NCBI RefSeq assembly: GCF_024170285.1
Contig: NZ_JALJXV010000002.1
Location: 310,001-374,000, forward strand
Length of the DNA stretch: 64,000 bases
Reading direction: 5' to 3'
Source: Natronocella acetinitrilica
Lineage (GTDB): Bacteria; Pseudomonadota; Gammaproteobacteria; Nitrococcales; Aquisalimonadaceae
Shown here: positions 53,274-61,847 of the stretch, in pieces
Position numbering within the stretch: position 1 is the stretch's first letter
Layout: every line of letters starts with the position of its first letter
The notes under the pieces: generated by a model
The model's database searches: none
What the model saw: the letters and a program-made list of their open reading frames with translations, nothing else
Told to the model about the DNA's origin: nothing
Made by a program: the position numbers and the translations under genes

Positions 53274-53789
53274 ATGAGCGAGAAAGAGCGCGAGCGCGAA
53301 CCGAAAGCCTACGAGAACATGCTCGAGCGCGTGACCGATGCGATGGAGCGTGCAGGCGAGGAAGCGCGCCCGAGATTGAACGAAGCCTTGCAGTGGGCAC
53401 GGCAAAGGGCGGTGGAGCTTGGCGAACTCACTGCCGAGGAGGCCGAGCGGATCAGCGAATACATCCGCCGCGACGTAGAGGACGCCGCACGCCATCTGGC
53501 CCGGCGCAACGAGGACCTTGCCGGCTGGTTCAGAATGGACATGACCCTGCTGCAGAGCTGGTTGATCGACAAGTTCACCAGCATCGCTGATCGCACCCGG
53601 CTCGAGCTCGAGGAGCTTAACGCCTCCCTTGAATGGGCTACCCACGTGCATACCGGAGAGATCACCGGCCCCGGGGAACTGCGCTGCGAGGCCTGCGGCA
53701 AAGTGCTGCAGTTCACGAGGGCAGGTCATGTCCCACCGTGCCCGGCTTGCAGCGAGACCAGATTCCAGCGAGTTGGTGTGGGCAGCTAA
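53274..53789 (+). CDS. YbeL-like zinc-ribbon protein (DUF1451 family)
   Basis: A 171-aa protein. The long helical, charged N-terminal region (about 5-95, including EAEAR-type patterns LTAEEAERISEYIRRDVEDA) is followed by a short C-terminal zinc ribbon with two Cys pairs, CEACGK and CPACS, plus TGEITGPGELRC. E. coli ybeL is also next to leuS, which supports the match. Function is unknown. The ATG at 53274 has GGAG about nine bases upstream. The gene diverges from leuS across 193 bases and converges on the porin. Confidence 0.88.
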   Translation: MSEKEREREPKAYENMLERVTDAMERAGEEARPRLNEALQWARQRAVELGELTAEEAERISEYIRRDVEDAARHLARRNEDLAGWFRMDMTLLQSWLIDKFTSIADRTRLELEELNASLEWATHVHTGEITGPGELRCEACGKVLQFTRAGHVPPCPACSETRFQRVGVGS

Positions 53790-53816
53790 AAAAACGGCCG
53801 GTCTGAGACACCGGCC
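53788..53816 (-). terminator. Rho-independent terminator of the porin gene
   Basis: Stem GGCCGGT (53796-53802) with ACCGGCC (53810-53816) around a seven-base loop; read on the minus strand it is followed by seven T (53788-53794). The T tract overlaps the stop of the convergent YbeL-like gene. Confidence 0.85.
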
Positions 53817-53839
53817 AAAAGGGGGGGTCGAACGCATGC

Positions 53840-53865
53840 AACGCGGGCAGGCTCCTGCCCGCGTT
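53840..53865. terminator. Second hairpin between the convergent genes
   Basis: A perfect eleven-base-pair stem (AACGCGGGCAG-type arm with its complement) around the four-base loop GCTC, six bases after the porin stop. On the plus strand it is followed by TTCC, so it may terminate the YbeL-like gene. Confidence 0.6.
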
Positions 53866-53871
53866 TCCTGA

Positions 53872-55269
<1,398 letters not shown>

Positions 55270-55360
55270 TTACTCGGCGCCTTCCCGGCGCGTTATTGCT
55301 CCCGGCCGTTTGAGTGTTTCCCTGACGTCGGCCGGAACATCCAGGCACGAAACCATCCAA

Positions 55361-55378
55361 AATGGCATCGATGTCATT
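55361..55378. promoter_or_regulatory. Operator-like palindrome upstream of the porin gene
   Basis: AATGGCATCGATGTCATT is an 18-base palindrome with one mismatched pair and a central ATCGAT, typical of LacI-family operators with a central CG. Its core matches the 56500-56513 palindrome upstream of the repressor gene at 13 of 14 positions. It lies 122 bases before the porin start. Confidence 0.7.
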
Positions 55379-55437
55379 TATTTCGGGCTGCAGTCCATGG
55401 CTATTCTTGCTCGGTATATTCCGTGTTCGAGAGGGTT

Positions 55438-56457
55438 CTAGGGCCTTGTCGGCGGAGCCACGGAGTCACGGACTCGTAACAGACACGGAACCCGTTGCGG
55501 GACCGTGGACATTGGGGCCTGTGACGGGTCGACCAGCGCGCGAACGGCAAGCCGTCCCATCTCGGCGTATGGCAATGCGACGGTGGTGAGCGCTGGCCGC
55601 AGCGTCTCGGAGATCAGCTTGAGGTCGTCAAAGCCCATGACGGACAGATCCCCTGGCACCTGCAGTCCACGGTCCTGTGCGGCACAGTAGACCTGCAGGG
55701 CGATCTGATCGTTACCGCAGAGGATGGCACTGGGCCGGTCGGGTCGCCGCAACATTTCCATGGCGGCCTCAAAGGCGCTGAGCTGCTCGGCTTCCAGGGG
55801 CCCGACAAAACCGCACTGCACAAGATCCGGGCTCAGGGAGAGGCCCCGCTCAGCAAGTGCCGTGCGCAGCGCGGCCAGTCGGAGCTGCGTCGCGGGTAAC
55901 ACTGGATTCAGCGAGATCACGCCAAGATGGCGGTGCCCCTGATCGAGCAGATAGCGGGCAGCCGCGTATCCACCACCGTGGTCGTCGGGCACGAGGCTGG
56001 CGCCCTGCCAGTCATCTGCGTAACAGTTCAACAGCACCAGGGGCGCGCCTGCCTCGGGAACCGTATGGAGTCGCCGGTGGAACATCGAGGCAAACACCAT
56101 GCCCTCAACCCGGTGCTGGCGAAACATGCGCAGGAACTCGCGCTCCCGCTGTGCATCGCGTTCGGTGTTGGCGATGAGCATGGTCTTGCCAAAGGCACGC
56201 AACTCATCCTGCATGCCACGAACCATGTCCACGGAATACGGTGTGCTCGCCACGACGTCGGTCATGAAGCCGACCACGCCGGAGCGGCGGGTGCGCATCA
56301 TTCGGGCCGCGTGGCTGGGCTCGTAGCCCAAGCGGTCAATCACGGCCTGCACCCGACTCCTGGTTTCCGGACGGATGGGGGCTTCACCGTTAATGACCCG
56401 GGACGCGGTCTTGATGGAAACCCCGGCCTCACGGGCAATGTCCTTCAGGGTTGACAC
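55438..56457 (-). CDS. LacI-family transcriptional repressor
   Basis: A 339-aa regulator. The N-terminal helix-turn-helix is STLKDIAREAGVSIKTASRVING, with the hinge YEPSHAARMMRTRRSG. A periplasmic-binding-protein-like effector domain follows (GVVGFMTDVV, DQGHRHLGVISLNP, ILCGNDQIALQVYCAAQDRGL, DLSVMGFDDLKL). The start is GTG at 56455-56457 with GAGGAG six bases upstream. Effector sugar unknown; the adjacent fructokinase and ScrY-like porin suggest a sucrose-type regulator. A perfect palindrome overlaps a TTGACA upstream, implying autorepression. Confidence 0.93.
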   Translation of the reverse strand: MSTLKDIAREAGVSIKTASRVINGEAPIRPETRSRVQAVIDRLGYEPSHAARMMRTRRSGVVGFMTDVVASTPYSVDMVRGMQDELRAFGKTMLIANTERDAQREREFLRMFRQHRVEGMVFASMFHRRLHTVPEAGAPLVLLNCYADDWQGASLVPDDHGGGYAAARYLLDQGHRHLGVISLNPVLPATQLRLAALRTALAERGLSLSPDLVQCGFVGPLEAEQLSAFEAAMEMLRRPDRPSAILCGNDQIALQVYCAAQDRGLQVPGDLSVMGFDDLKLISETLRPALTTVALPYAEMGRLAVRALVDPSQAPMSTVPQRVPCLLRVRDSVAPPTRP

Positions 56458-56499
56458 GATCTACTCCTCGTTATTGTTGCCGCTACTCTAGTAAAGCGA

Positions 56500-56513
56500 T
56501 GACATCGATGTCA
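56500..56513. promoter_or_regulatory. LacI-family operator upstream of the repressor gene
   Basis: TGACATCGATGTCA is a perfect 14-base palindrome 43 bases upstream of the repressor start. On the minus strand its edge forms TTGACA (56509-56514), a consensus -35 box, so bound repressor would block the promoter. A convincing -10 at 16-18 bases is not seen. Confidence 0.75.
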
Positions 56514-56547
56514 ACCGACCATCCTTGCCCTCAGAATGACGCGAAAA

Positions 56548-57507
56548 TCATGTCCCACCGACGCTCGCGGTTCTGGTGAGCAGGGACTGCACTTCATCCA
56601 GCGTGGGCGTCTCGGCTCCCGCGCGGGTGCAGCATATGGCAGCTGCCGCGCTGGCAAAACGCAATAGCTCATGCAGTGGCCCGCGGCCCAGCCCGACAGT
56701 TGCATCCCGTGACAGGAGCCCTTGCCGGTGCAGCCAGACAAGACAGGCTGCCGTGTAGGTATCCCCAGCGCCCACGGTATCGCGCACGGTAATCTTCGGA
56801 GGGCGGACAAAGACCCGCTCTTTCAGCGTGAGCGCCACCGCGCCGTCACCACCCCGTGTCAGCACCACGAGGGCGGGGCCATGCTCGAGCAGGTGCCTGG
56901 CGAAAGCTTCAGGTTCTTCTCCCGGCGCCAACCAGCCAACATCTTCATCACTCACCTTGACGATATCGGCGCAGGCGAGTTGACGCCACCAGCGATCAAG
57001 CAGCGCTGGACGGTCGTACATGAGCGTCGGGCGTATGTTCGGGTCCAGCACAAGAAGCCGATGGCCACGTTCCCTTTCAAGCAGCGCTTCGACAACCTCT
57101 GCGCTCCCGGGCAGACCGGCGGCAAGACCCCCGGTGACAATGCAGTTGACCTGGTCTGGCAGGTTTGCCGGAATGTGCTCTTCCGTGAGGCATGGGCTGT
57201 CCGGACCCAGACCGTGAAAGATGTATTCGGCGGAGCCGGTTGGATTCCTGCGAACCAGGGCGATGGGGGTCGCCGCCGTCCGCTGGGCCAGCAGCCCGGT
57301 ATCGACACCGGTTTCCCGCAGACGGGCGCGCAGCAGCTCTCCCAGCCAATCATCAGCGACAGCACCAAGAAATGCGGCGGGCGCGCCCATGCGGGAAACC
57401 GCACAGGCCACGTTATATGGCGCCCCACCCGGCACCGGCTTGAAGTCCGAGTCGCCGGACTCGCCCGGCACCAGATCAATCAGGGCTTCACCACAGGTAA
57501 GCAACAT
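56548..57507 (-). CDS. PfkB-family fructokinase
   Basis: A 319-aa sugar kinase of the ribokinase/PfkB family, probably phosphorylating fructose to fructose 6-phosphate with ATP. It starts MLLTCGEALIDLVP; substrate-site motifs are PVPGGAPYNVACAVSRMGAP and LDPNIRPTLM, and the PfkB signature 2 with the catalytic base is DTVGAGDTYTAACL. Fructokinases of sucrose operons (ScrK/CscK) look like this, but other hexoses are possible. It lies upstream of the LacI-family gene on the same strand, 90 bases away; I see no copy of the operator before it. Confidence 0.9.
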   Translation of the reverse strand: MLLTCGEALIDLVPGESGDSDFKPVPGGAPYNVACAVSRMGAPAAFLGAVADDWLGELLRARLRETGVDTGLLAQRTAATPIALVRRNPTGSAEYIFHGLGPDSPCLTEEHIPANLPDQVNCIVTGGLAAGLPGSAEVVEALLERERGHRLLVLDPNIRPTLMYDRPALLDRWWRQLACADIVKVSDEDVGWLAPGEEPEAFARHLLEHGPALVVLTRGGDGAVALTLKERVFVRPPKITVRDTVGAGDTYTAACLVWLHRQGLLSRDATVGLGRGPLHELLRFASAAAAICCTRAGAETPTLDEVQSLLTRTASVGGT

Positions 57508-57582
57508 GGGAAGACGCGTCCTTGGTTTCCACTTGGGACGCGAGTGTCGGATGCACGGCCGGCAGCGTCAAGCCGCCGCGAG

Positions 57583-59358
57583 TCAACGGCCGACTGCGGT
57601 ACGCTGATCCGAAACCGGAACGAAGTAGAAATCTCCCCCTTCATGCCCGGCGGCGCGGATCGGCCGCATCTCCGGCGTCTGTGGTGGCGACCCATCACCA
57701 CCAGAGCGGCGTCGCACGTTCACGGCCACCCGGGCAAACAGCATGTTCTCACGCATGACGCCGTCGTTTTCTTCAAGTGCGTCGATCAGCGAGCGTGAGA
57801 AAAGCGAGTGCGGTCGGTCCACGGAGTCGGGAACAGGCCGCTCCCCACCGGAGGAAATCACGATCCTGGAGCGACGATCGAGGCCAGCACGGATGCTGTC
57901 CTCGGTCAGTGCGGACTGGCCACTGCCGAGCAGCAAAGCACTGGATTCAGCCGCCATGGTGCTGCCATAGAGCGAGTCGGCCACCACCAGAATGGAGCGG
58001 GCACGAATGCGATCCAGATGATCGCTGATCACTGCGTTGTTGATCCAGCGCACCAGGCGCTCGGCCTCGGCATCGACGGGCAACCAGTAACCGCGCTGGC
58101 GGCTACCACTTTCCCGACCACCCGACATGTTGCCGTGGCCGGCATAGTAAACCAGCAGATTGTCCCTTGGACCGACGCGATCATGCAGGTCGTTCAGCGC
58201 GTTCATGATCTGATACTGGTCGGCATTGGGCAGGAACGTCACGTTGAACCCGTAGCGCTCCTCGAGCAGTCGATGCACCCGCTCTGCATCGGTCAGCGGG
58301 GATTCCAGATCGTCCAGATACTGGTATTCCTGGTTGCCGATGACCAGGGCATAATAACGTCCGAAATCAATGCCACCGGCAATGGCGGCGCCTATCTCCG
58401 GGCGCTCAAGGGCCGGCCTGTCCTCTTCGGCCTCCGCAATGGTTTCCTCGGTGGGTTCCGGCAATTCGCTGAGCTGCTGGGCAAGTTCGTCGCGCTCATC
58501 CCGCGCCCGCTGGAAGAGTTGCTCCAGCGTTTCGATCTGCAGTCTTGCACCGGCAAGCTCCGTGCTGAGGCGCTCTGACTCCTCGGGATCAGCGGCTCCA
58601 GCGTCGTCTCCTCCGCTCTCGGCCTCTTCTACACGACGCTGCATGGCATCCCGCTCATCCACCAGCCGCTGCAGTTGCTGCTGCAGCGTATTGACCTGCT
58701 GATCGGCCTGGGCAATCTGGGCATCCAGCTGGGCGCGCAACTCGGCGATTTCGCCGTCCATTTCCGAACGGAAGACCAGGTCATCCTCGGACACACCGGA
58801 GGCCTGCCGATAGTAGTTCAGCGCGGTGGCCGTATCCTGCTGCACGCCGAGCCCCTGTTCATAGAGGAAACCCAGGTTGATCTGCGCCCGGGAATACCCC
58901 TGATCGGCAGCACGACGATACCAGGTGGCAGCGGAGACATAGTCCGGATCCCGGCCGAGACCCTTCTCGAAGATCTCGCCAACGTAATTCTGCGCCTCGG
59001 CATCGCCGCCCTCGGCACGTTCCAGCCAGACATTCAACGCGGTTCGGTAGTCGGCACGGTCGTAGGCAACGTACTCGCCACCGCGAATGCGGCAGTCCTG
59101 CACCGTGGTGCGCGTCGGCCGCCGGGGTGTGAGATAGGTCATGCCCCCGACGCGCCGCACCTGCCCGGGAAGCAGGCAATCCACCACGTACAGATCCTCC
59201 ACCTCGGCGCTGCCCCGATCCCGGCTCTCCAGGCGTGGCTCACCACCACCGGAGGCGCAGCCAGCGAGTACGGCGGCGGCCAGAATGGTCGACCAAAGGC
59301 CGCATCGCTGTATCGACAGCGCGGACGGGTTAGTATCGGAAAGGCTCGCACTATTCAC
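57583..59358 (-). CDS. Lipoprotein with Sel1 repeats, coiled coil and degenerate caspase domain
   Basis: A 591-aa predicted lipoprotein: signal sequence and lipobox LAGC (Cys near 34). Two Sel1-like repeats follow at about 104-185 (GDAEAQNYVGEIFEKGLG, RAQINLGFLYEQGLG), then a coiled coil at about 200-300. The caspase-like p20 domain (from ~333) starts YYALVIGNQEYQYL and has the His in YYAGHG (His408). The place of the nucleophile, usually D-x-C-x-S-G, reads DSLYGS, so Cys is Leu463 (57970-57972). Peptidase activity is therefore unlikely. The start is GTG 59356-59358 with AGGGAA upstream; a GTG ten codons earlier is possible. Role unknown. Confidence 0.87.
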   Translation of the reverse strand: MNSASLSDTNPSALSIQRCGLWSTILAAAVLAGCASGGGEPRLESRDRGSAEVEDLYVVDCLLPGQVRRVGGMTYLTPRRPTRTTVQDCRIRGGEYVAYDRADYRTALNVWLERAEGGDAEAQNYVGEIFEKGLGRDPDYVSAATWYRRAADQGYSRAQINLGFLYEQGLGVQQDTATALNYYRQASGVSEDDLVFRSEMDGEIAELRAQLDAQIAQADQQVNTLQQQLQRLVDERDAMQRRVEEAESGGDDAGAADPEESERLSTELAGARLQIETLEQLFQRARDERDELAQQLSELPEPTEETIAEAEEDRPALERPEIGAAIAGGIDFGRYYALVIGNQEYQYLDDLESPLTDAERVHRLLEERYGFNVTFLPNADQYQIMNALNDLHDRVGPRDNLLVYYAGHGNMSGGRESGSRQRGYWLPVDAEAERLVRWINNAVISDHLDRIRARSILVVADSLYGSTMAAESSALLLGSGQSALTEDSIRAGLDRRSRIVISSGGERPVPDSVDRPHSLFSRSLIDALEENDGVMRENMLFARVAVNVRRRSGGDGSPPQTPEMRPIRAAGHEGGDFYFVPVSDQRTAVGR

Positions 59359-59377
59359 TGGACGTTCCCTCGCATCA

Positions 59378-60310
59378 ATGCCTGTCACTGTGGTTTTGAC
59401 CGTTTTACACCATCAAGGCCCGCGACAACGGGCCAACGCTCTGTATGGTCTGGCCCGCCAGGCAAACGCCCCGATCCGGGTCGGCATCTTTATAGTACTG
59501 GCCAGTATAACCCTTCTCTGGGGGTGCTCCAGCCCCGGTGCACAACACCGCCTGGCGGCGGAATCCAGGGGCTTTGACACCGTGGAGATTGCCGTGGAGC
59601 AGTTCGTCCTCAGCACCTACAGCCCGCCGCAACAAGCCGAAACCGACCGGCCACTGCATGTCTATCTCACCGGTGACGGCACACCCTGGATCGGCGGCCG
59701 CCGCATCGCTCGGGACCCGACGCCGCGGGGCCGCCTGACGTTGGAGCTGATGGCGCAGGATCACGCACCGCGGATACTCCTCAACCGGCCCTGCTACGCC
59801 CGCAACCCCATGGATCAGGCCTGCCGCTCGCGGCTGTGGGCGGATGGCCGCTATTCCGAAACGGTGGTTTCCGCCATGGATCAGGCGCTGGACAGCCTGG
59901 CGGAGAGCCATGGCGATCATGGCCTGGTGCTGATCGGCTACAGCGGTGGCGGCACCCTGGCCCGCCTGCTTGCCGGCCGTCGCGACGACGTGCGGGCGGT
60001 GGTGACGCTTGCCGCCAACCTGGACCACACAGCATGGGCTGAGCACCACGGCTATCGGCCGCTGCGCGGCTCGCTGTCGGCAAAGGACCAGCCGCCGTTG
60101 CCTGCCGACATCCTGCAATGGCACTACGCCGGAGGCCGGGACACGGTGGTTCCGGTTGATGTAGTAGCCGCCGGCATCGAGGGTGACCAAGCAGCGGAAC
60201 TTCGGGTAGAACCGGACTTCGACCATGTGTGCTGCTGGGTGGAGCGCTGGCCAGCGATTCTGCGGCAACTGGATCGCGCCCTTGGAGTGACTAATCCAGT
60301 CGCGCATTGA
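59378..60310 (+). CDS. Predicted lipoprotein with alpha/beta-hydrolase fold
   Basis: A 310-aa protein. After a positively charged N-terminus comes a hydrophobic segment ending LLWGCSS, a lipobox-like site near residue 50. The hydrolase domain has nucleophile elbow GYSGGG, an acidic residue in YAGGRDTVVPV and a late His in FDHVCCW, so the triad looks intact. Substrate unknown; family members include esterases and peptidases. No ribosome site precedes the ATG at 59378, so the start is uncertain. Its start is only 19 bases from that of the divergent caspase-like gene, and its end overlaps the kinase gene by 20 bases. Confidence 0.82.
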   Translation: MPVTVVLTVLHHQGPRQRANALYGLARQANAPIRVGIFIVLASITLLWGCSSPGAQHRLAAESRGFDTVEIAVEQFVLSTYSPPQQAETDRPLHVYLTGDGTPWIGGRRIARDPTPRGRLTLELMAQDHAPRILLNRPCYARNPMDQACRSRLWADGRYSETVVSAMDQALDSLAESHGDHGLVLIGYSGGGTLARLLAGRRDDVRAVVTLAANLDHTAWAEHHGYRPLRGSLSAKDQPPLPADILQWHYAGGRDTVVPVDVVAAGIEGDQAAELRVEPDFDHVCCWVERWPAILRQLDRALGVTNPVAH

Positions 60311-61814
60311 CGTCATCCAGGGCTCGCTGCAGGCGGTCTCGCCGTGTCCCGAGTTCCGAGCGCTCAAGAGATTCCAGGCTGATGCGAAGCAACTCCAGGG
60401 AGAAGTCGTCCAGATCCTCTCGTTCCGCCTCGCGGATGTAGTGATCCAAGACCTGGTCCGTATGCCGGTCTACCAGTACACGCAGGCGATTGCGATCGCG
60501 ACCGCTGACCTCCTCCTGCTCCTCTACCCGCTCCCAGGCCAGGGTGTAGTGGCGGTGGGCCTGGGGTATGTCACCCTCAGCCAGGTAACGATCACCCTGG
60601 ATGATCAGTGCGCGTGACTCTTCCAGGCTGGTGGGCAGATCATCCAGGGTGACCATCATGTCGGTCTCGCGAATCAGCATCCACCAGGACACGGCCGCCA
60701 CCAGACCCAGGGCCGCCAGGCTGGCCATGACCTTGCGCCCCAGGCGTGCGGGCGGCTTGACCGCCTCGAGGAACATCCCCGCATTGGGGAAGCGCTCGTC
60801 ACGACTCGGTGCGATGGCCCGCAGCACAGCCCGGACAACCCGTTTCGGCACATCCTTGGGCGGCGTCGGCCGGATGCCCTGCCGCGCCACCTCGTCGGCG
60901 GGCAGCTTGCGGCCGGAGTCATCGAGATAAGGATGCCGGCCGGTCAGCAGTTCATAGGCTACACAACCAAGGGCATAGACATCGTCCGCAGCCTCCGGCA
61001 CCTCTCCCGCCAGCATCTCCGCGCTGGCGTAGGCCGGCGTGATGGCACCAATGGTTGCCGGATCAAACCTGGTTTCATCACCCTCGCCTGCGGCCTGTAC
61101 ACGGGCCGCCCGGGCAATACCGAAGTCGAGAATCTTGGCGTTATTGTCCTTGGTCAGGAACACGTTGCCGGGCTTGAAATCGGAATGCACGATGCCCTGC
61201 TGATGGGCATAGGCCAGCCCCCGGGACATGCGGTCAATGATGTGCAGGGCCTCTGACCGGGGTAGTCCGCCGCCAGCCCCCCGCCGCCTGATGACCACGT
61301 CCAGAGGGTCTCCCTGCAGGTACTCCATGGTCATGTAGACCTGGGTGCCGTCGCGGTCGAAATCGTAGACAGTGACGATGTTCGGGTGGGCCAGGACCTG
61401 GGCCTTCTTGGCCTCCCGCTGGAGCGCAACCAGGGAGTCCGGATGCTGGCGGAATTCGTCGCTCAGCAGCTTGATGGCAACGTGGGGCTCGCTGTCCTGG
61501 GCTTCTTCCTTGCGCAGATCCCGGGCCCGGTAGACGGCACCCATACCACCCTGGCCGATCAGTTCCTCAAGCACGAAGCGCTGCTTGATGACAGCCCCTG
61601 GCCCCATGCTGCCAGCGGACGGTGCACTCCAGGTCTCCGGTCGGGCCCAGTCCGACGCAGTGCCGGAAGTGCGGTCAGGTCGGGATGACTCGGACGACGC
61701 AACGCGCGTTGCGTCGTCCGGTGCGATCCGCGTGGCATCATCGTTGCCGACGCGGGTTGTATCGTCATCCGTACCGGCAACTCGCGTCTTGTCGTCATCC
61801 CGATGCTCGGACAT
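60291..61814 (-). CDS. Transmembrane Ser/Thr protein kinase, PpkA-like, with N-terminal TRV repeats
   Basis: A 507-aa Hanks-type kinase. Residues 6-40 carry four repeats of Asp-Asp-x-Thr-Arg-Val/Ile. The kinase domain spans about 80-340: G-loop IGQGGMGAVYRA, catalytic Lys115 (VAIKLL), HSDFKPGN (Asp212) and DFG (230-232). HRD is replaced by HSD. One membrane segment (about 361-381) and a helical periplasmic C-terminus (TPR-like) follow. The neighbouring tagF-pppA and tssM genes make it the PpkA of a type VI secretion system, which phosphorylates an FHA partner in Pseudomonas. ATG 61812-61814 has GGGAG eight bases upstream. Confidence 0.92.
   Translation of the reverse strand: MSEHRDDDKTRVAGTDDDTTRVGNDDATRIAPDDATRVASSESSRPDRTSGTASDWARPETWSAPSAGSMGPGAVIKQRFVLEELIGQGGMGAVYRARDLRKEEAQDSEPHVAIKLLSDEFRQHPDSLVALQREAKKAQVLAHPNIVTVYDFDRDGTQVYMTMEYLQGDPLDVVIRRRGAGGGLPRSEALHIIDRMSRGLAYAHQQGIVHSDFKPGNVFLTKDNNAKILDFGIARAARVQAAGEGDETRFDPATIGAITPAYASAEMLAGEVPEAADDVYALGCVAYELLTGRHPYLDDSGRKLPADEVARQGIRPTPPKDVPKRVVRAVLRAIAPSRDERFPNAGMFLEAVKPPARLGRKVMASLAALGLVAAVSWWMLIRETDMMVTLDDLPTSLEESRALIIQGDRYLAEGDIPQAHRHYTLAWERVEEQEEVSGRDRNRLRVLVDRHTDQVLDHYIREAEREDLDDFSLELLRISLESLERSELGTRRDRLQRALDDVNARLD
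61691..61720. repeat. Perfect 30-bp palindrome inside the kinase repeat region
   Basis: The 15-base arm CGGACGACGCAACGC is followed directly by its exact reverse complement, with no spacer. It encodes the fourth Asp-Asp-Ala-Thr-Arg-Val unit of the kinase N-terminus. Perfect palindromes this long are unusual within genes; the other three repeat units do not form one. Confidence 0.9.
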
Positions 61815-61847
61815 CACACTTTCTCCCTGCCTTCCAACGAGCTGACG

